A stretch of 64,000 bases of DNA from Peptococcaceae bacterium BRH_c8a (GCA_000961575.1 LADP01000032.1:1-64000), one strand, 5' to 3'; shown: positions 7,952-17,350, counted from the stretch's first letter. Made by a program: numbers and translations. Notes: generated by a model not told the origin, from the sequence alone.

Positions 7952-9655
7952 ATGAACACGGGCTCATCAAGAAAACAACCACCGCAGGAACCATTTAACC
8001 TTGCCGATTATGACCAGGCTTACCACACTTTTACCTGGGGACAAACAGAGAAAGAGTTGGACTGGGTGAGGGGCGAGCCTGTAAATATTGCGTATACCTG
8101 TGTTGACCGCCATGTCGGGGCAGGTAAAGGCGAGCGGACGGCCCTATTGTGCGATGATGGCAGCAGTAAAAAAATATATACTTTTAATGATTTAAGCGAT
8201 CTGACTAACAGGTTTGCCAACGGGTTAAAAAAACTGGGTGTGCGCAGAGGGGAACGGGTGGTACTGTTTCTGCCGTCCGGACCCGAGTTTCAGATTAGCC
8301 TGCTGGGTGTGGTGAAGGCAGGCGCCATTGCCGTGCCACTGCACAGCAAGTTTATGGATGATGCGGTGCAGGAATTCCTGCTGGACAGCGAGCCTGCTGC
8401 GGTAGTTACCACCGCCACGCTGAAGATGCGAATAAACCACAATAATATGGCTTTCATCCGCCGGTTAATCGTGGTGGATGGGGAAGGTGATGACGACTGG
8501 CAGACCGTAATTAATAATTCCAGTGCCCAACCGGCCACTGAATGGATGCAGCGGGAAGATCCGATGCTGCTTCTTTATACATCGGGCTCCACTGGCGCTC
8601 CCAAGGGTGTGGTGCACGTGCATGAGGGAGCACTGCAGTATTACCAGACCGGACGTTGGGTGCTTGATATGAAAGAAAAGGATGTTTACTGGTGTAACGC
8701 CGACCCGGGCTGGGTCACCGCAATTTCTTACGGGGTATGGGCCCCGCTTCTAAACGGCGTGACCACACTTATATATTCCGGGCCGTTTAACGCCAGGCAG
8801 TGGTACGATGTGCTGGAGCGAAACAGAGTGGCAGTATGGTATACAACGCCCACTTACTTGAGGATGTTGATGGCCGGCGGCTTAGCCGCGGCCAGAAAGC
8901 GTACGTTTAATGCGCTGCGTTATATTTTCAGCGTGGGCGAGCCGCTGAATCCCATTGTTAGCCGGTGGAGTCAGAATGTTTTTAACCGCCCGGTGCATGA
9001 CAGTTGGTGGATGACTGAAACTGGCGGGCAAATGATTGCCAATTTCCCTTGCCTGTCTTTAAAACCGGGTTCCATGGGTAAACCGGTGCCCGGTGTTTAT
9101 GCCGCCGTAGTGGGCGAAAAGGGAGATGAATTACCGCCGCTGGAAATGGGCCAACTGGCCATCAGGACCGGGTGGCCGGCCATGATGCGGGATATCTGGA
9201 AAGACAGGGACAAATACAACAGCTATTTTCGCCAGCCGCCCTGGTATTTGACCGGTGACTTGGCGTACCGGGATCGGGACGGATATTTCTGGTTCCAGGG
9301 CCGGGCAGACGATATGATTAAAACCGGCGGGGAGCGGGTCGGCCCCTTTGAAATAGAAAGCAAGCTGGTTGAACACCCGGCGGTGGCGGAAGCCGGAGTG
9401 ATCGGCAAACCGGATTCCATGCGCGGCGAAATAATTAAGGCCTTCCTGGTGCTGGAGCGTCAATACATTTGGTCTGAAGAACTATGCCTGGAAATCAGGC
9501 ACTTTATTAAGACCAGGCTGGCTTATCATTTGGTACCGGATGAAATTGAGGTTTGCGACCAATTGCCCAGAACAAGGAGCGGTAAACTAATGCGCTGGGT
9601 ATTAAAGTCCAGGGAACTGGGCCTGCCGGTAAGCGATCCCGATAAGTGGGATTAG
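7952..9655 (+). CDS. AMP-forming acyl/acetyl-CoA synthetase
   Basis: A 567-residue ANL-superfamily ligase that activates a carboxylic acid through acyl-AMP to acyl-CoA. Seen: the phosphate loop LLYTSGSTGAPKGVVH, the YTTPTYLRM and DSWWMTETGGQ acetyl-CoA synthetase signatures, the hinge region YLTGDLAYRDRDGYFWFQGR followed by DDMIKTGGERVGPFE, and the C-terminal catalytic Lys region PRTRSGKLMRWVL. Length and motifs resemble Bacillus AcsA-like or medium-chain ligases. It is coupled to the IclR gene and followed by a terminator at 9732-9759. The substrate is not decided by sequence. Confidence 0.9.
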   Translation: MNTGSSRKQPPQEPFNLADYDQAYHTFTWGQTEKELDWVRGEPVNIAYTCVDRHVGAGKGERTALLCDDGSSKKIYTFNDLSDLTNRFANGLKKLGVRRGERVVLFLPSGPEFQISLLGVVKAGAIAVPLHSKFMDDAVQEFLLDSEPAAVVTTATLKMRINHNNMAFIRRLIVVDGEGDDDWQTVINNSSAQPATEWMQREDPMLLLYTSGSTGAPKGVVHVHEGALQYYQTGRWVLDMKEKDVYWCNADPGWVTAISYGVWAPLLNGVTTLIYSGPFNARQWYDVLERNRVAVWYTTPTYLRMLMAGGLAAARKRTFNALRYIFSVGEPLNPIVSRWSQNVFNRPVHDSWWMTETGGQMIANFPCLSLKPGSMGKPVPGVYAAVVGEKGDELPPLEMGQLAIRTGWPAMMRDIWKDRDKYNSYFRQPPWYLTGDLAYRDRDGYFWFQGRADDMIKTGGERVGPFEIESKLVEHPAVAEAGVIGKPDSMRGEIIKAFLVLERQYIWSEELCLEIRHFIKTRLAYHLVPDEIEVCDQLPRTRSGKLMRWVLKSRELGLPVSDPDKWD

Positions 9656-9731
9656 GTAGTGTTGTTGCGAAAATTAGTTTTATGTGGGGTTTGGTAGTCT
9701 TAATATGCAAGCATAAATAAAACGCGGTTAT

Positions 9732-9759
9732 AAAAAGAGGGTGCTTACCCTCTTTTTTT
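9732..9759 (+). terminator. Intrinsic terminator after acyl-CoA ligase
   Basis: Stem AAAAAGAGGGT / ACCCTCTTTTT with GCTT loop and a T run, 77 bases after the ligase stop. Confidence 0.85.
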
Positions 9760-10025
9760 CGTTACTTTTTCAAGATGCCAATATTTTTCACTAGGCTTTT
9801 TGACTGTTTTTAGGTATATTTACATAGTGTACTAAATTAAAAACAAACTCATTTATGTTGATTTATCTCTGGTTTAATCTCTAAAACTGTCAAATTAACT
9901 AAGATGCGTAATTATTCAATATAATCACAATTTTTAGAATCTTCTTGACTATCTAATGGACATAGGATATAAATATTGAAACAGCGTTTTTTTATTTGAC
10001 ACAAAAGGCATGTAAATGTTTGTTA
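9760..10025. other. AT-rich intergenic stretch, no gene seen
   Basis: No convincing open frame or RNA gene. It probably held the promoter of the acs gene that is now a remnant just downstream. Confidence 0.5.
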
Positions 10026-10473
10026 CAGGTTTTTAGTGTTAGAGGGCTGTTAAACCAATGATTAACGACTGCGGTGCCAGGTTGGTGGTCACGGCCGACG
10101 GTGGTTGGCGTCGGGGCGACATTATACCGTTGATTCTGTGATACAGTGTTGCAAAAATGCCCCGGCGTAGAAAGTGTACTAGTAGTCAGGCGCACGGGAA
10201 CAGAAGTTGAATTCAGGGAAGGGCGTGATTATCGGTATCATCATTTAATTAACGAAGTAGAAAGTATGTATGAGGGCAGTCCGGATTGGCCGGAAAGGAA
10301 CCGCTATTGGGGCATCGTGGAAAAATTACGCTGTGCTGCCCAAAACCCGTAGCGGCAAAATAATGCGCCAACTCCTAAGAGATATAGCGGAAGGGTTTGT
10401 GTTAGGAGATACAGCCGCATTGGAAGATGAATGCGTGGTGGAACACATTAAGGAAAGATTTGGGGGGGACAAG
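10026..10473 (+). pseudogene. acs: Remnant of acetyl-CoA synthetase (acs) with large internal deletions
   Basis: Three acetyl-CoA synthetase pieces lie in order but in different frames. First is FSVRGLLNQ then INDCGARLVVTADGGWRRGD (substrate-side domain). Next, after a shift, CPGVESVLVVRRTGTEVEF and EGRDYRYHHL joined to YEGSPDWPERNRYWGIVEK. Last comes VLPKTRSGKIMRQLLRDIAE (catalytic-lysine tail). A full Acs is about 650 residues; roughly 500 are gone, and there are at least two frame changes and one stop. The final piece runs without a stop into the MFS gene frame. It is non-functional as an enzyme. It suggests that the nearby ligase or another Acs took over. Confidence 0.85.
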
Positions 10474-11751
10474 ATGAGAAAAGATGACTCATCGATTTTC
10501 ACATCCAGGGCTTGGACGGTTACATTTAGCGGAATGGGAGTAAACCTGGGTCTGGGCGTGCTTTACGCCTGGAGCGTGTTTGCGGCTGCACTGGTGGATC
10601 AGCTTGGGTGGAGCAAAACCGAAGCGGCTTTGCCTTATACTGTTGCCTGTGTAGTATTTGCGTTAATTATGGTGCCCGCCGGGAAACTGGTGGATAAGTA
10701 CGGGCCCAGGTGGATTGCATCGCTGGGCGGTGTTTTCTGCGGCGCCGGGCTGATTATTGCCGGTGTAACTGAGTCGTTGGTGATGGCAGTGGTTGGTTTC
10801 GGTATCATTACCGGTATTGGCTTGGGCCTGGGTTACTCAGCTCCCACGCCGGCGGCAGTGCGCTGGTTCCCGCCGGAAAAAAGAGGCCAGATAGCCGGGT
10901 TTGTGGTAGCGGGGTTTGGTTTGGCGGCCTTATATATATCACCCATGACCAAGGCATTTATCGGTATCTGGGACGTAAAATACGCGTTCTTTGTCGAAGG
11001 TTTAATATTCATAGTCGTAATTTTGGTTCTATCCCAGTTCCTTTCTTTCCCGCCCAAGGGTTATACGCCCCCGGCGACAGTAAAAAAAGCGGTGCAATCT
11101 AAACGGGCGCCTGTTTCCTCCGGGTACGATTATTCACCCATGGAAATGATGTCCACGCCCCAATTTTGGATGCTCTGGATTATGTTTGCCTTGACTGCTT
11201 CAGCAGGCTTAATGATTATCGGCCACCTGGCCAAAATTGCCTCCATCCAGGCCGGGGTCAGCTGGGGTTATATCATGGTGGCAGCGCTGGCCATATTTAA
11301 CGCCGGCGGACGTTTTATCGCCGGCTTGTTATCTGACCGCCTGGGATTCGCCACCACCATGCTGCTGGTGTTCCTGCTCCAGGCCGGTAATATGTTGTTG
11401 TTTTCCAGTTATGTGAGTGGTTATACCCTTTTAATCGGTGGTTGTATTGCCGGTTTCTGTTACGGCTCGCTATTGTCCCTGTTCCCGTCGGCCACCTATT
11501 CATTCTTCGGCATGAAGAATGCTGGTGTGAACTACGGGCTGGTATTCACGGCCTGGGGTGCCGGTTCACTGATTGGACCCCTGGTGGCCGGTTGGATGGC
11601 TGACACTTATAACGTTTATAACAACGCTTACTTCATCTCAGCCGGGCTGTTGGTTCTGGCTGCTCTGATCACCCTGCTTACCAAAGCGCCCAAGACTGCT
11701 CCCGCCAGTGCTCTCAGCGGTGCGGCGTCAGCACTACAAAGTAGAAAATAA
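10474..11751 (+). CDS. MFS transporter, oxalate/formate antiporter (OFA) type
   Basis: The 425-residue protein has twelve predicted membrane segments and opens with FSGMGVNLGLGVLYAWSVF, the typical OFA-family first helix. Loop motifs GKLVDKYGPRW and GLLSDRLGF are the two MFS motif-A sites. Such carriers exchange small carboxylates. ATG 10474 is preceded by a G-rich run; the frame is open upstream only because the acs remnant lost its stop. Position beside an acyl-CoA ligase and an IclR regulator fits organic-acid uptake. A strong terminator lies at 11828-11869. Confidence 0.88.
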   Translation: MRKDDSSIFTSRAWTVTFSGMGVNLGLGVLYAWSVFAAALVDQLGWSKTEAALPYTVACVVFALIMVPAGKLVDKYGPRWIASLGGVFCGAGLIIAGVTESLVMAVVGFGIITGIGLGLGYSAPTPAAVRWFPPEKRGQIAGFVVAGFGLAALYISPMTKAFIGIWDVKYAFFVEGLIFIVVILVLSQFLSFPPKGYTPPATVKKAVQSKRAPVSSGYDYSPMEMMSTPQFWMLWIMFALTASAGLMIIGHLAKIASIQAGVSWGYIMVAALAIFNAGGRFIAGLLSDRLGFATTMLLVFLLQAGNMLLFSSYVSGYTLLIGGCIAGFCYGSLLSLFPSATYSFFGMKNAGVNYGLVFTAWGAGSLIGPLVAGWMADTYNVYNNAYFISAGLLVLAALITLLTKAPKTAPASALSGAASALQSRK

Positions 11752-11827
11752 GCTGTCATTGGTTATCATCAACATCCTTGCATTTAGCTAGGCTGTAACA
11801 ATGGCCGTTAAATAAAAGGGGGGGGAG

Positions 11828-11869
11828 AACAGGCTGCTTTGCGTATGCAAAGCAGCCTGTTTCTTTTTT
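11828..11869 (+). terminator. Strong intrinsic terminator after MFS gene
   Basis: A 15-bp perfect stem (AACAGGCTGCTTTGC with its complement), GTAT loop and T-rich tail. Confidence 0.9.
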
Positions 11870-11900
11870 GTAGGGGCACCCGCCAGGGGTGCCCCTATAG
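11870..11900. repeat. GTAGGGGCACC...GGGGTGCCCC hairpin repeat, copy 2
   Basis: GGGGCACCC at 11873 pairs with GGGTGCCCC ending at 11895. The repeat overlaps the stop codon (TAG on the minus strand, 11895-11897) of the M24 peptidase gene. Confidence 0.75.
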
Positions 11901-13076
11901 GTAGATAATGCCCTCGTCAAAATTGGTGATGGTTTCCAACCCGTTGTTCCGGACAACGAACGTATTTTCAATTCCCACGGCCCCTTCCGGGAATACGAAT
12001 TTAGGTTCCAGCGCTAGAACCATGCCTTCTTCCAGGGGAATTTTAAACCCTTTAGCCAGCACTGGCCACTCGTCCAACTCAATTCCAATGCCATGACCTA
12101 CAAAGGGTGCGGCTTCAGGATAACCCATAAAATGGTCACCCAGGCCGGCCTGGTAAGCTATATCAACAGCCCGGGTATATAGGTCTTCACACAGCGCTCC
12201 GGGCACCGCGTTTTGCTTCAGTGTCTCCTGGATGCTTATAATTGTCTCGTAGGCCCGGACCATTTTCTCCGGCAGCTGCCCAATGCAGAAAATCCTGGTT
12301 TGATCCACCATGTAGCCATCGTACACCCCAACGTAATCCACCATCACGGGCTCGTTAGCGTTAATTCTCTTGTAGCCTGCGCCTTGAGGGAAAGAGGGGT
12401 TGAGCCCCGGCCCGCCGGTGGGGCTGTCTAGAAAACTGGGCACCGCCAGGTTTGAGCCGGACAAAATATGACCGTAAACAATTTCCTGGTTAAACCCGCG
12501 GGCCCTAATATAGCCCTGATGCCCCTTTTGGCGATAAACCGACTCCAGCTTGGCCGCGAATTCCACCTCGGCAATACCTTGTTGTAAATAGTCCCTAACC
12601 CTTGAAAACATAGCATAATTGAGCCTGGCTGCGTCTTTAATAATTTCTATTTCGTAAGCAGACTTCACCATTTTGACCGTGCGGATTAATTTGCTGGCGT
12701 CTGTCAGCTTGGCGGGGGCAAATATTTTTTGGTAGCGCATAAATAGCGCCGCCGGCAGCACATCCATCTCGAACCCTATCACGCCCAAATCCCGATAGCC
12801 GTAATCTGCCAGCATGCCGGGGATTTCTTTGGCGTTAATAAGCGGTATTATTTCTTCCAGTGCCGATTCCTCTCTGGCCCGAGCCAGGCTTTTTTTAACC
12901 ATTAATACCGGTTTCCCGCTTGCGGGAACATACAGGTGAGATTGTTGGGCGGTGCCTGCGAAGTAAAATAAATCCGCGTTCTGAACTATAACGATCCCAT
13001 CAAACCCGGCGGCAGTTATTAATTGCTGCAGCTTGAGAATCCGCGCCATTAGTTCGCTTCTAGGAGTGAGCCGCAT
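11895..13076 (-). CDS. M24-family Xaa-Pro peptidase (aminopeptidase P/prolidase-like)
   Basis: A 393-residue two-domain protein: an N-terminal creatinase-like domain (residues 1-135) and a C-terminal pita-bread M24 domain. Metal ligands can be assigned by family pattern: Asp in VMVDYVGVYDGY and DQTRIF, His in FVGHGIGIELDE, Glu in LALEPKF and GIENTFVV. It should remove N-terminal residues next to proline or split Xaa-Pro dipeptides. AAAGGAGAGG stands before ATG 13076. The stop codon is contributed by a short hairpin repeat. It is a single gene with no partner. Confidence 0.9.
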   Translation of the reverse strand: MRLTPRSELMARILKLQQLITAAGFDGIVIVQNADLFYFAGTAQQSHLYVPASGKPVLMVKKSLARAREESALEEIIPLINAKEIPGMLADYGYRDLGVIGFEMDVLPAALFMRYQKIFAPAKLTDASKLIRTVKMVKSAYEIEIIKDAARLNYAMFSRVRDYLQQGIAEVEFAAKLESVYRQKGHQGYIRARGFNQEIVYGHILSGSNLAVPSFLDSPTGGPGLNPSFPQGAGYKRINANEPVMVDYVGVYDGYMVDQTRIFCIGQLPEKMVRAYETIISIQETLKQNAVPGALCEDLYTRAVDIAYQAGLGDHFMGYPEAAPFVGHGIGIELDEWPVLAKGFKIPLEEGMVLALEPKFVFPEGAVGIENTFVVRNNGLETITNFDEGIIYL

Positions 13077-13435
13077 GTATATCCCTCTCCTTTCTTTTAT
13101 CCTACTACCTGGTAACGCAATGGGTGTGCCACACCAGTTTTAAACGACCCGGGTGGTCGTTTTGCGCTGTTCAATTATCAGTTGTGAGAGGCGAATAGTA
13201 AATTCCACCGGCCTAAAGTCCTGTTTGGTAAAAATAAAAAGTTAATAAACATAGACATAAGCACCTGAATATGTCAATTAACCTGGAAACAGCAATATTT
13301 TTACAAACAGTCATCGAACTAGTCAGTCGAAAGGGGACACACAATTGTGTCCCCAACTTATGAATGTCCTCAAATTATCATCTTTAAATTCGCTTCATTA
13401 AGCAAGATCCAAATCTAGAATCTTTCACTGCCTCG
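13077..13435. other. Intergenic stretch with a GGGGACACA hairpin repeat
   Basis: No gene seen in 359 bases. At 13332-13354 a short self-complementary unit (GGGGACACA / TGTGTCCCC) belongs to the widespread GGGGACACACC family. Confidence 0.6.
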
Positions 13436-13774
13436 TTATACAGCCACCATTTTTTTACCGCAGTGGACACAAGTTTCTGCTTTTCTTTTGTTTCTGCCTT
13501 TGCAATGCGGGCAATTACGCATGGAAACCTTATATTCCATATAAAAGATGTTGGCTAAGGGAAGTGGGTAAAAAACTAGTTTCTCAACCCAGGTATGCTC
13601 GGAAACGGCAAAAACTAAAAATGCGGTAATACCAAGGGACACTTTAGATGCTTTATCGTGATCCATCTTGGTGAATTTGCCCATAAAAAAACTAAAAATG
13701 TAGTACACCAGGTATACGGCTAGAAATCCGCCAAGAAAACCCCAGAAAAGATCTGGACCGGTAAAACCAAACAC
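13436..13774 (-). CDS. Small membrane protein with C-terminal zinc ribbon
   Basis: The 112-residue product has two or three hydrophobic segments (FWGFLGGFLAVYLVYYIFSF and SLGITAFLVFAVS among them) and ends with CPHCKGRNKRKAETCVHCGK, a four-cysteine zinc-ribbon. I chose GTG 13774 because GGAGGTGG lies eight bases before it; an upstream ATG at 13807 would put that ribosome site inside the gene. No named family is recognised. Confidence 0.65.
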   Translation of the reverse strand: MFGFTGPDLFWGFLGGFLAVYLVYYIFSFFMGKFTKMDHDKASKVSLGITAFLVFAVSEHTWVEKLVFYPLPLANIFYMEYKVSMRNCPHCKGRNKRKAETCVHCGKKMVAV

Positions 13775-13857
13775 TATTACCCCACCTCCGCAAGAAAAAT
13801 GTTGCACTATTCAGATTATACCACAAATCACTGGTCAGTTAAACTTTCTAATGGTAA

Positions 13858-14997
13858 TCATGAACCTTTAGGTAACTTAGTGTCTATGTGCATTTCCCTA
13901 ATTACCTTTGCGTCAACGCTGCGCAGGTGCAAATCCCGCTGGGGGAAGGGTATCTCCACGCCGTGCTCTAGCAACAGTTCGTTAATTCTGAAATTGAGCG
14001 CGCTTTTTACCCGGGTGCGCAAAACCGGGTTGGGTATCCAGTATAGCAGGCGAAATTCCAAGGCTGAGTCACCAAAATTAAGGAAGTCCACCCGTGGCGG
14101 AGGATCATCCATGATGTCGTTATGTTCGCACGCCGTTTGTAATAGCAAGCGTTCCAGTAGCCTGACGTCTGAACCGTAAGCTACACCAATTAGTATTTTC
14201 TCCCGTACCATAGGATCACCATAAGACCAGTTCATTACCTGGCTCTCAATAAACTGGCTATTGGGGATGATAATATGCTCATTATTGCGGGTACGAACCA
14301 CTGTAGACCTGATGGAGATGTTTTTCACGTCACAATGCAATTCACCAATTTTAATCCGGTCACCCACCTTGATGGGTCGTTCAAAAAGGATAATCAAACC
14401 GGATATGAAATTGGAGGCGATATTACCGATGCCAAAACCAATCCCAATGCCGGCTACTCCGGCGAAAACTGTGAGGATGCTGAAGTTAAAACCGATAGCC
14501 GGCAGAGCTACCAGTATCGAAACAACAATGATTACGTAGTGCAGCAGCCTGGTAAAGGTATACTGGGTGCCGTGGTCCAGTTCGTATTTTTTATAGACCC
14601 GGTGCAGCAAGAACCTGGACAACAGATTGGAAAACTTAATACTCAGGCTGATAATGATAGCGGGGATGAGGAATGTCAGGGTGGTAACCGGGGTACTGCC
14701 GATGGTAAACCAAGTTTCCCCCAGCCAGATAGTGTCCCTAAAGTAAATGATGGCGTATATGGCAATGGCGTAAAACGTAACCCAGTTAGCTAAGGAAATT
14801 ATAAAGGGCCGCAATTCACTATCGCCGTTTTCACCGGCTCGTAAACTCATAAAATTATTAATTTTTCTGAGCAGTATTGAGCGCAGTAAAAAAAACAGCG
14901 GAATAAAGACCAGGAAGTTAATTTCGTTGAAGTATTGATATCCCTGCCAAGCTGCGTACCAGACCATTAACATAGACCATAATTCGGCTTGTCCCAT
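13858..14997 (-). CDS. Mechanosensitive ion channel, MscS family
   Basis: A 379-residue protein with four or five membrane helices and the MscS pore and beta domain: VFAGVAGIGIGFGIGNIASNF (pore-lining glycine/alanine helix, quoted in part), LFERPIKVGDRIKI, and VRTRNNEHIIIPNSQ. These channels open under membrane tension and protect from hypo-osmotic shock. ATG 14997 has TTGGAGGAATT directly upstream; an earlier in-frame ATG at 15024 lacks a site. It is transcribed alone. Confidence 0.92.
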   Translation of the reverse strand: MGQAELWSMLMVWYAAWQGYQYFNEINFLVFIPLFFLLRSILLRKINNFMSLRAGENGDSELRPFIISLANWVTFYAIAIYAIIYFRDTIWLGETWFTIGSTPVTTLTFLIPAIIISLSIKFSNLLSRFLLHRVYKKYELDHGTQYTFTRLLHYVIIVVSILVALPAIGFNFSILTVFAGVAGIGIGFGIGNIASNFISGLIILFERPIKVGDRIKIGELHCDVKNISIRSTVVRTRNNEHIIIPNSQFIESQVMNWSYGDPMVREKILIGVAYGSDVRLLERLLLQTACEHNDIMDDPPPRVDFLNFGDSALEFRLLYWIPNPVLRTRVKSALNFRINELLLEHGVEIPFPQRDLHLRSVDAKVIREMHIDTKLPKGS

Positions 14998-15233
14998 AAT
15001 TCCTCCAAGCTGGGGGCAGACCATGCAAATTTGCCATTTAGCTAGGTCTGACCCTTGTTACAGCAAGATTTTTCTTCATTAAACTTCTTTTTCAGACATC
15101 TTCTTCATTAAAGCCCCAATTTCCTTGTCCAAACCGACTAGAACAATAAATTGTCACCGAGTGGTTACCTGTTTTATACTGTTCCGTAATCCCGGCCATA
15201 ATAAGCAAAAAGTAATAGCCGGGAGGGTTATAA

Positions 15234-15764
15234 TTGTCCGACAATAAAAGGAATAAGGTCTTGGAACGCCAGGTGCAGGAAATGCTGGACGAAAGCAAAG
15301 AATTCAAGAGTTATGGGTTAAAAACCCAGGTTGTCGACGACGTGGTAATGGTCAGCGGTGTGGTGGACACGCTGTTTGAGAAAGACCGGCTCAGGGAATT
15401 GCTGGCGGGGCAGCAGGGCGTTACTAAAATCGATTTGGGTTTGGCAGTCAGCACCGACGGGGCTATTGACGATGAGGATGTCACCTGGGAAGTGATGGAG
15501 GAACTAAACGCCAACCACGGAGTAAATCTAAGACATGTGGGCGCCAAGTCGGTGGGCGGCAAGGTATTTCTGATGGGCACCGTAGAAACCGCGGATGAAG
15601 AACGTGAAGCCGTAAAGACGGCGGCCAAAGCCCGGGGGGTAACTGAGGTGGTCAGCCAACTGAACATCCGCCCCGGTGGCTATGATGATGAAAGCCTGGA
15701 GGCCATTTTCCACCACCAAGTGAACAACGATAACGAGGACGAGGGAGAGGCCAGAATTTTTTAG
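15234..15764 (+). CDS. BON-domain protein
   Basis: The 176-residue protein holds two BON-like alpha/beta repeats (about residues 5-75 and 85-150; second contains VGGKVFLMGTVETADEEREA and GVTEVVSQLNI). BON domains bind phospholipids or small ligands and are common in envelope and stress proteins. There is no signal peptide, so it is cytoplasmic. TTG start with GGGAGG upstream. The tail is very acidic (NNDNEDEGEARIF). It stands divergent from the MscS gene, which may hint at osmotic-stress linkage. Confidence 0.8.
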   Translation: MSDNKRNKVLERQVQEMLDESKEFKSYGLKTQVVDDVVMVSGVVDTLFEKDRLRELLAGQQGVTKIDLGLAVSTDGAIDDEDVTWEVMEELNANHGVNLRHVGAKSVGGKVFLMGTVETADEEREAVKTAAKARGVTEVVSQLNIRPGGYDDESLEAIFHHQVNNDNEDEGEARIF

Positions 15765-15779
15765 AATAACAACCGGTAA

Positions 15780-15843
15780 GGTGCCAGGGATAATAGTTGA
15801 GAATTGCGTATTTTACAGCTTTCAACTTTCAACACCTGGCACC
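15780..15843. repeat. GGTGCCAGG...CCTGGCACC hairpin repeat, copy 1
   Basis: Ends GGTGCCAGG and CCTGGCACC enclose an inner inverted pair (around GTTGAGAATTGC / TTTCAACTTTCAAC). Close relative at 19988-20052; partial or shorter copies at 51683-51729, 52070-52122 and 54617-54646. Confidence 0.8.
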
Positions 15844-15966
15844 AAAAGCCTGGCAAAGCTTACAACCAGTAAGTTGTATTCATTTATCGTGAGAGCGTCT
15901 TTCTTGCTATCTCAAGAATGATGGTGGATAATACTAAAAAATGTGCATACTGAGGGGGTAAAAAAA

Positions 15967-16656
15967 ATGAGTCAATTATTTGATGATATGGCCGATAGTT
16001 ACGACAGTTGGTACGAAACACCATCCGGTCGTGTGGTAGACCGTATTGAAAAGGAAGCTATTTACTCGTACCTGGAGCCCCGGGCGGGGATGAAAGTGCT
16101 GGATATTGGATGTGGAACCGGTCTATATGCCCTGGATCTGGCCGCCAGGGGGCTTGATGTCACCGGCGTAGATATATCGCGGCCCATGCTGGAGCGGGCC
16201 AGAACCAAGGCGAAGCACGCGGGGCTGGATATTCAGTTCCAGGAGTCCGATGCATCGCAACTACCGTTTAATGACCAGTTTTTTGACGCTGTATTATCTG
16301 TTACAGCCCTGGAGTTTGCCTCCGACTTACCCACTGTCTTGCGCGAAGCTTTTCGGGTGTTGAAAACCGGCGGCCGGCTGGTGGTGGGCCTAATTGGCCG
16401 CGACAGCGACTGGTGGCGGCTTTATGATGAAAAATCGCGCCGCGAGCCCGACAATATATTCAACCGGGCCCGGTTTTACACCCTTGAGGAACTGCTGGTA
16501 GCCATGCCCGGCCGGAACGTGCAGGGTAAGGCCGTGCTGTTCGTGCCGCCGGATTTTGATTACACCCGGGAAGATTTGGCTTTGGCCATAGAAGCCGAAG
16601 CCGTAAAATATGGCCGTACCGACGGGGGATTTATCTGCGCTGTTGCAGTGAAGTAG
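15967..16656 (+). CDS. Class I SAM-dependent methyltransferase
   Basis: The 229-residue protein has the Rossmann methyltransferase motifs: motif I VLDIGCGTGLYALDLA, acidic loop GVDISRPMLERA, motif II/III DAVLSVTALEFASDLP. The opening MSQLFDDMADSYDSWYETPSG resembles the UbiE/methyltransferase-11 group. The substrate is unknown. ATG 15967 has GAGGGGG upstream. The neighbouring tyrosinase-like gene is convergent and gives no functional clue. Confidence 0.85.
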   Translation: MSQLFDDMADSYDSWYETPSGRVVDRIEKEAIYSYLEPRAGMKVLDIGCGTGLYALDLAARGLDVTGVDISRPMLERARTKAKHAGLDIQFQESDASQLPFNDQFFDAVLSVTALEFASDLPTVLREAFRVLKTGGRLVVGLIGRDSDWWRLYDEKSRREPDNIFNRARFYTLEELLVAMPGRNVQGKAVLFVPPDFDYTREDLALAIEAEAVKYGRTDGGFICAVAVK

Positions 16657-16685
16657 CCAGTTCACCCCGAAAGCAAAATCCCTCA

Positions 16686-17204
16686 CTAGATGGTCTGCCA
16701 GTTAGCATATATATCATCTATGAAGCTGTGAAACGGCCAAAAAATAGGGGCCAGCGGAGCCATTCGCATATCATTCATAATGCCCCCTATTCTTTGGTGT
16801 ACCAGATTGTGTCTGGTCATGAGCGCTTCACCCAGCTCGGCAACAGTCCTGAAGTTGTTTAAATTCTCCAGGTCAAAATCAGGCGAGAAACTGACATTGG
16901 GGTTTAAATTACGTAACCGCCGGGGCCCGAAATTGGGAATATTAAACTCTCCCGGAATTGACTCAGCCGGGTTCCATGCCGGCAGTGGTGCGGCCATAGG
17001 GAAACTCTGCCCCAATAAAAATACTTCTAACCCGCCGATAAATTCCCTGTGGAAAGTAAGAAACATGACCGGGTCTCTATGAGCGCCGGCTTGGGCGGCA
17101 TTCCAGTGTAGGTCTATGATTTCCGGTGTTGCATATTGCTGAATCAGGCTGGCCAGTAATCTCCGGTCACCAACAGTAAGATTGTTCAGGTTGGGCCTGC
17201 TCAT
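16686..17204 (-). CDS. Tyrosinase-fold (type-3 copper-like) protein
   Basis: The 172-residue protein resembles the common central domain of tyrosinases. A CuA-like half shows DLHWNAAQAGAH and FLTFHREFIGGLE, where tyrosinases have FLPWHRxY. A CuB-like half shows RHNLVHQRIGGIMND and PIFWPFHSFIDDIYANW, matching HNxxH plus the third histidine. So at least five of the six metal-ligand histidine positions have a candidate. GGAGGAG stands before ATG 17204. Oxygen-using phenol chemistry is unexpected in an obligate anaerobe, so it may be non-enzymatic, an oxygen scavenger, or a spore protein. The family call is by motif only. Confidence 0.6.
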   Translation of the reverse strand: MSRPNLNNLTVGDRRLLASLIQQYATPEIIDLHWNAAQAGAHRDPVMFLTFHREFIGGLEVFLLGQSFPMAAPLPAWNPAESIPGEFNIPNFGPRRLRNLNPNVSFSPDFDLENLNNFRTVAELGEALMTRHNLVHQRIGGIMNDMRMAPLAPIFWPFHSFIDDIYANWQTI

Positions 17205-17350
17205 TTTTCTCCTCCTTGGCTTGTTTTTAACTAGTATTAAGATATGTAATTTGCGTTTAGGGGTGCGGAATAGGTATTTTAAAAGCCGCATTAACCACCG
17301 GCGCTCGTGGGATACTCAGGTTAGGTAAAGAAAACTGCGGGGGTGGGCGG

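Noticed and set aside
10270-10473. Long N-terminus of the MFS carrier
   Set aside because: The residues are recognisable acetyl-CoA synthetase tail, not transporter sequence.
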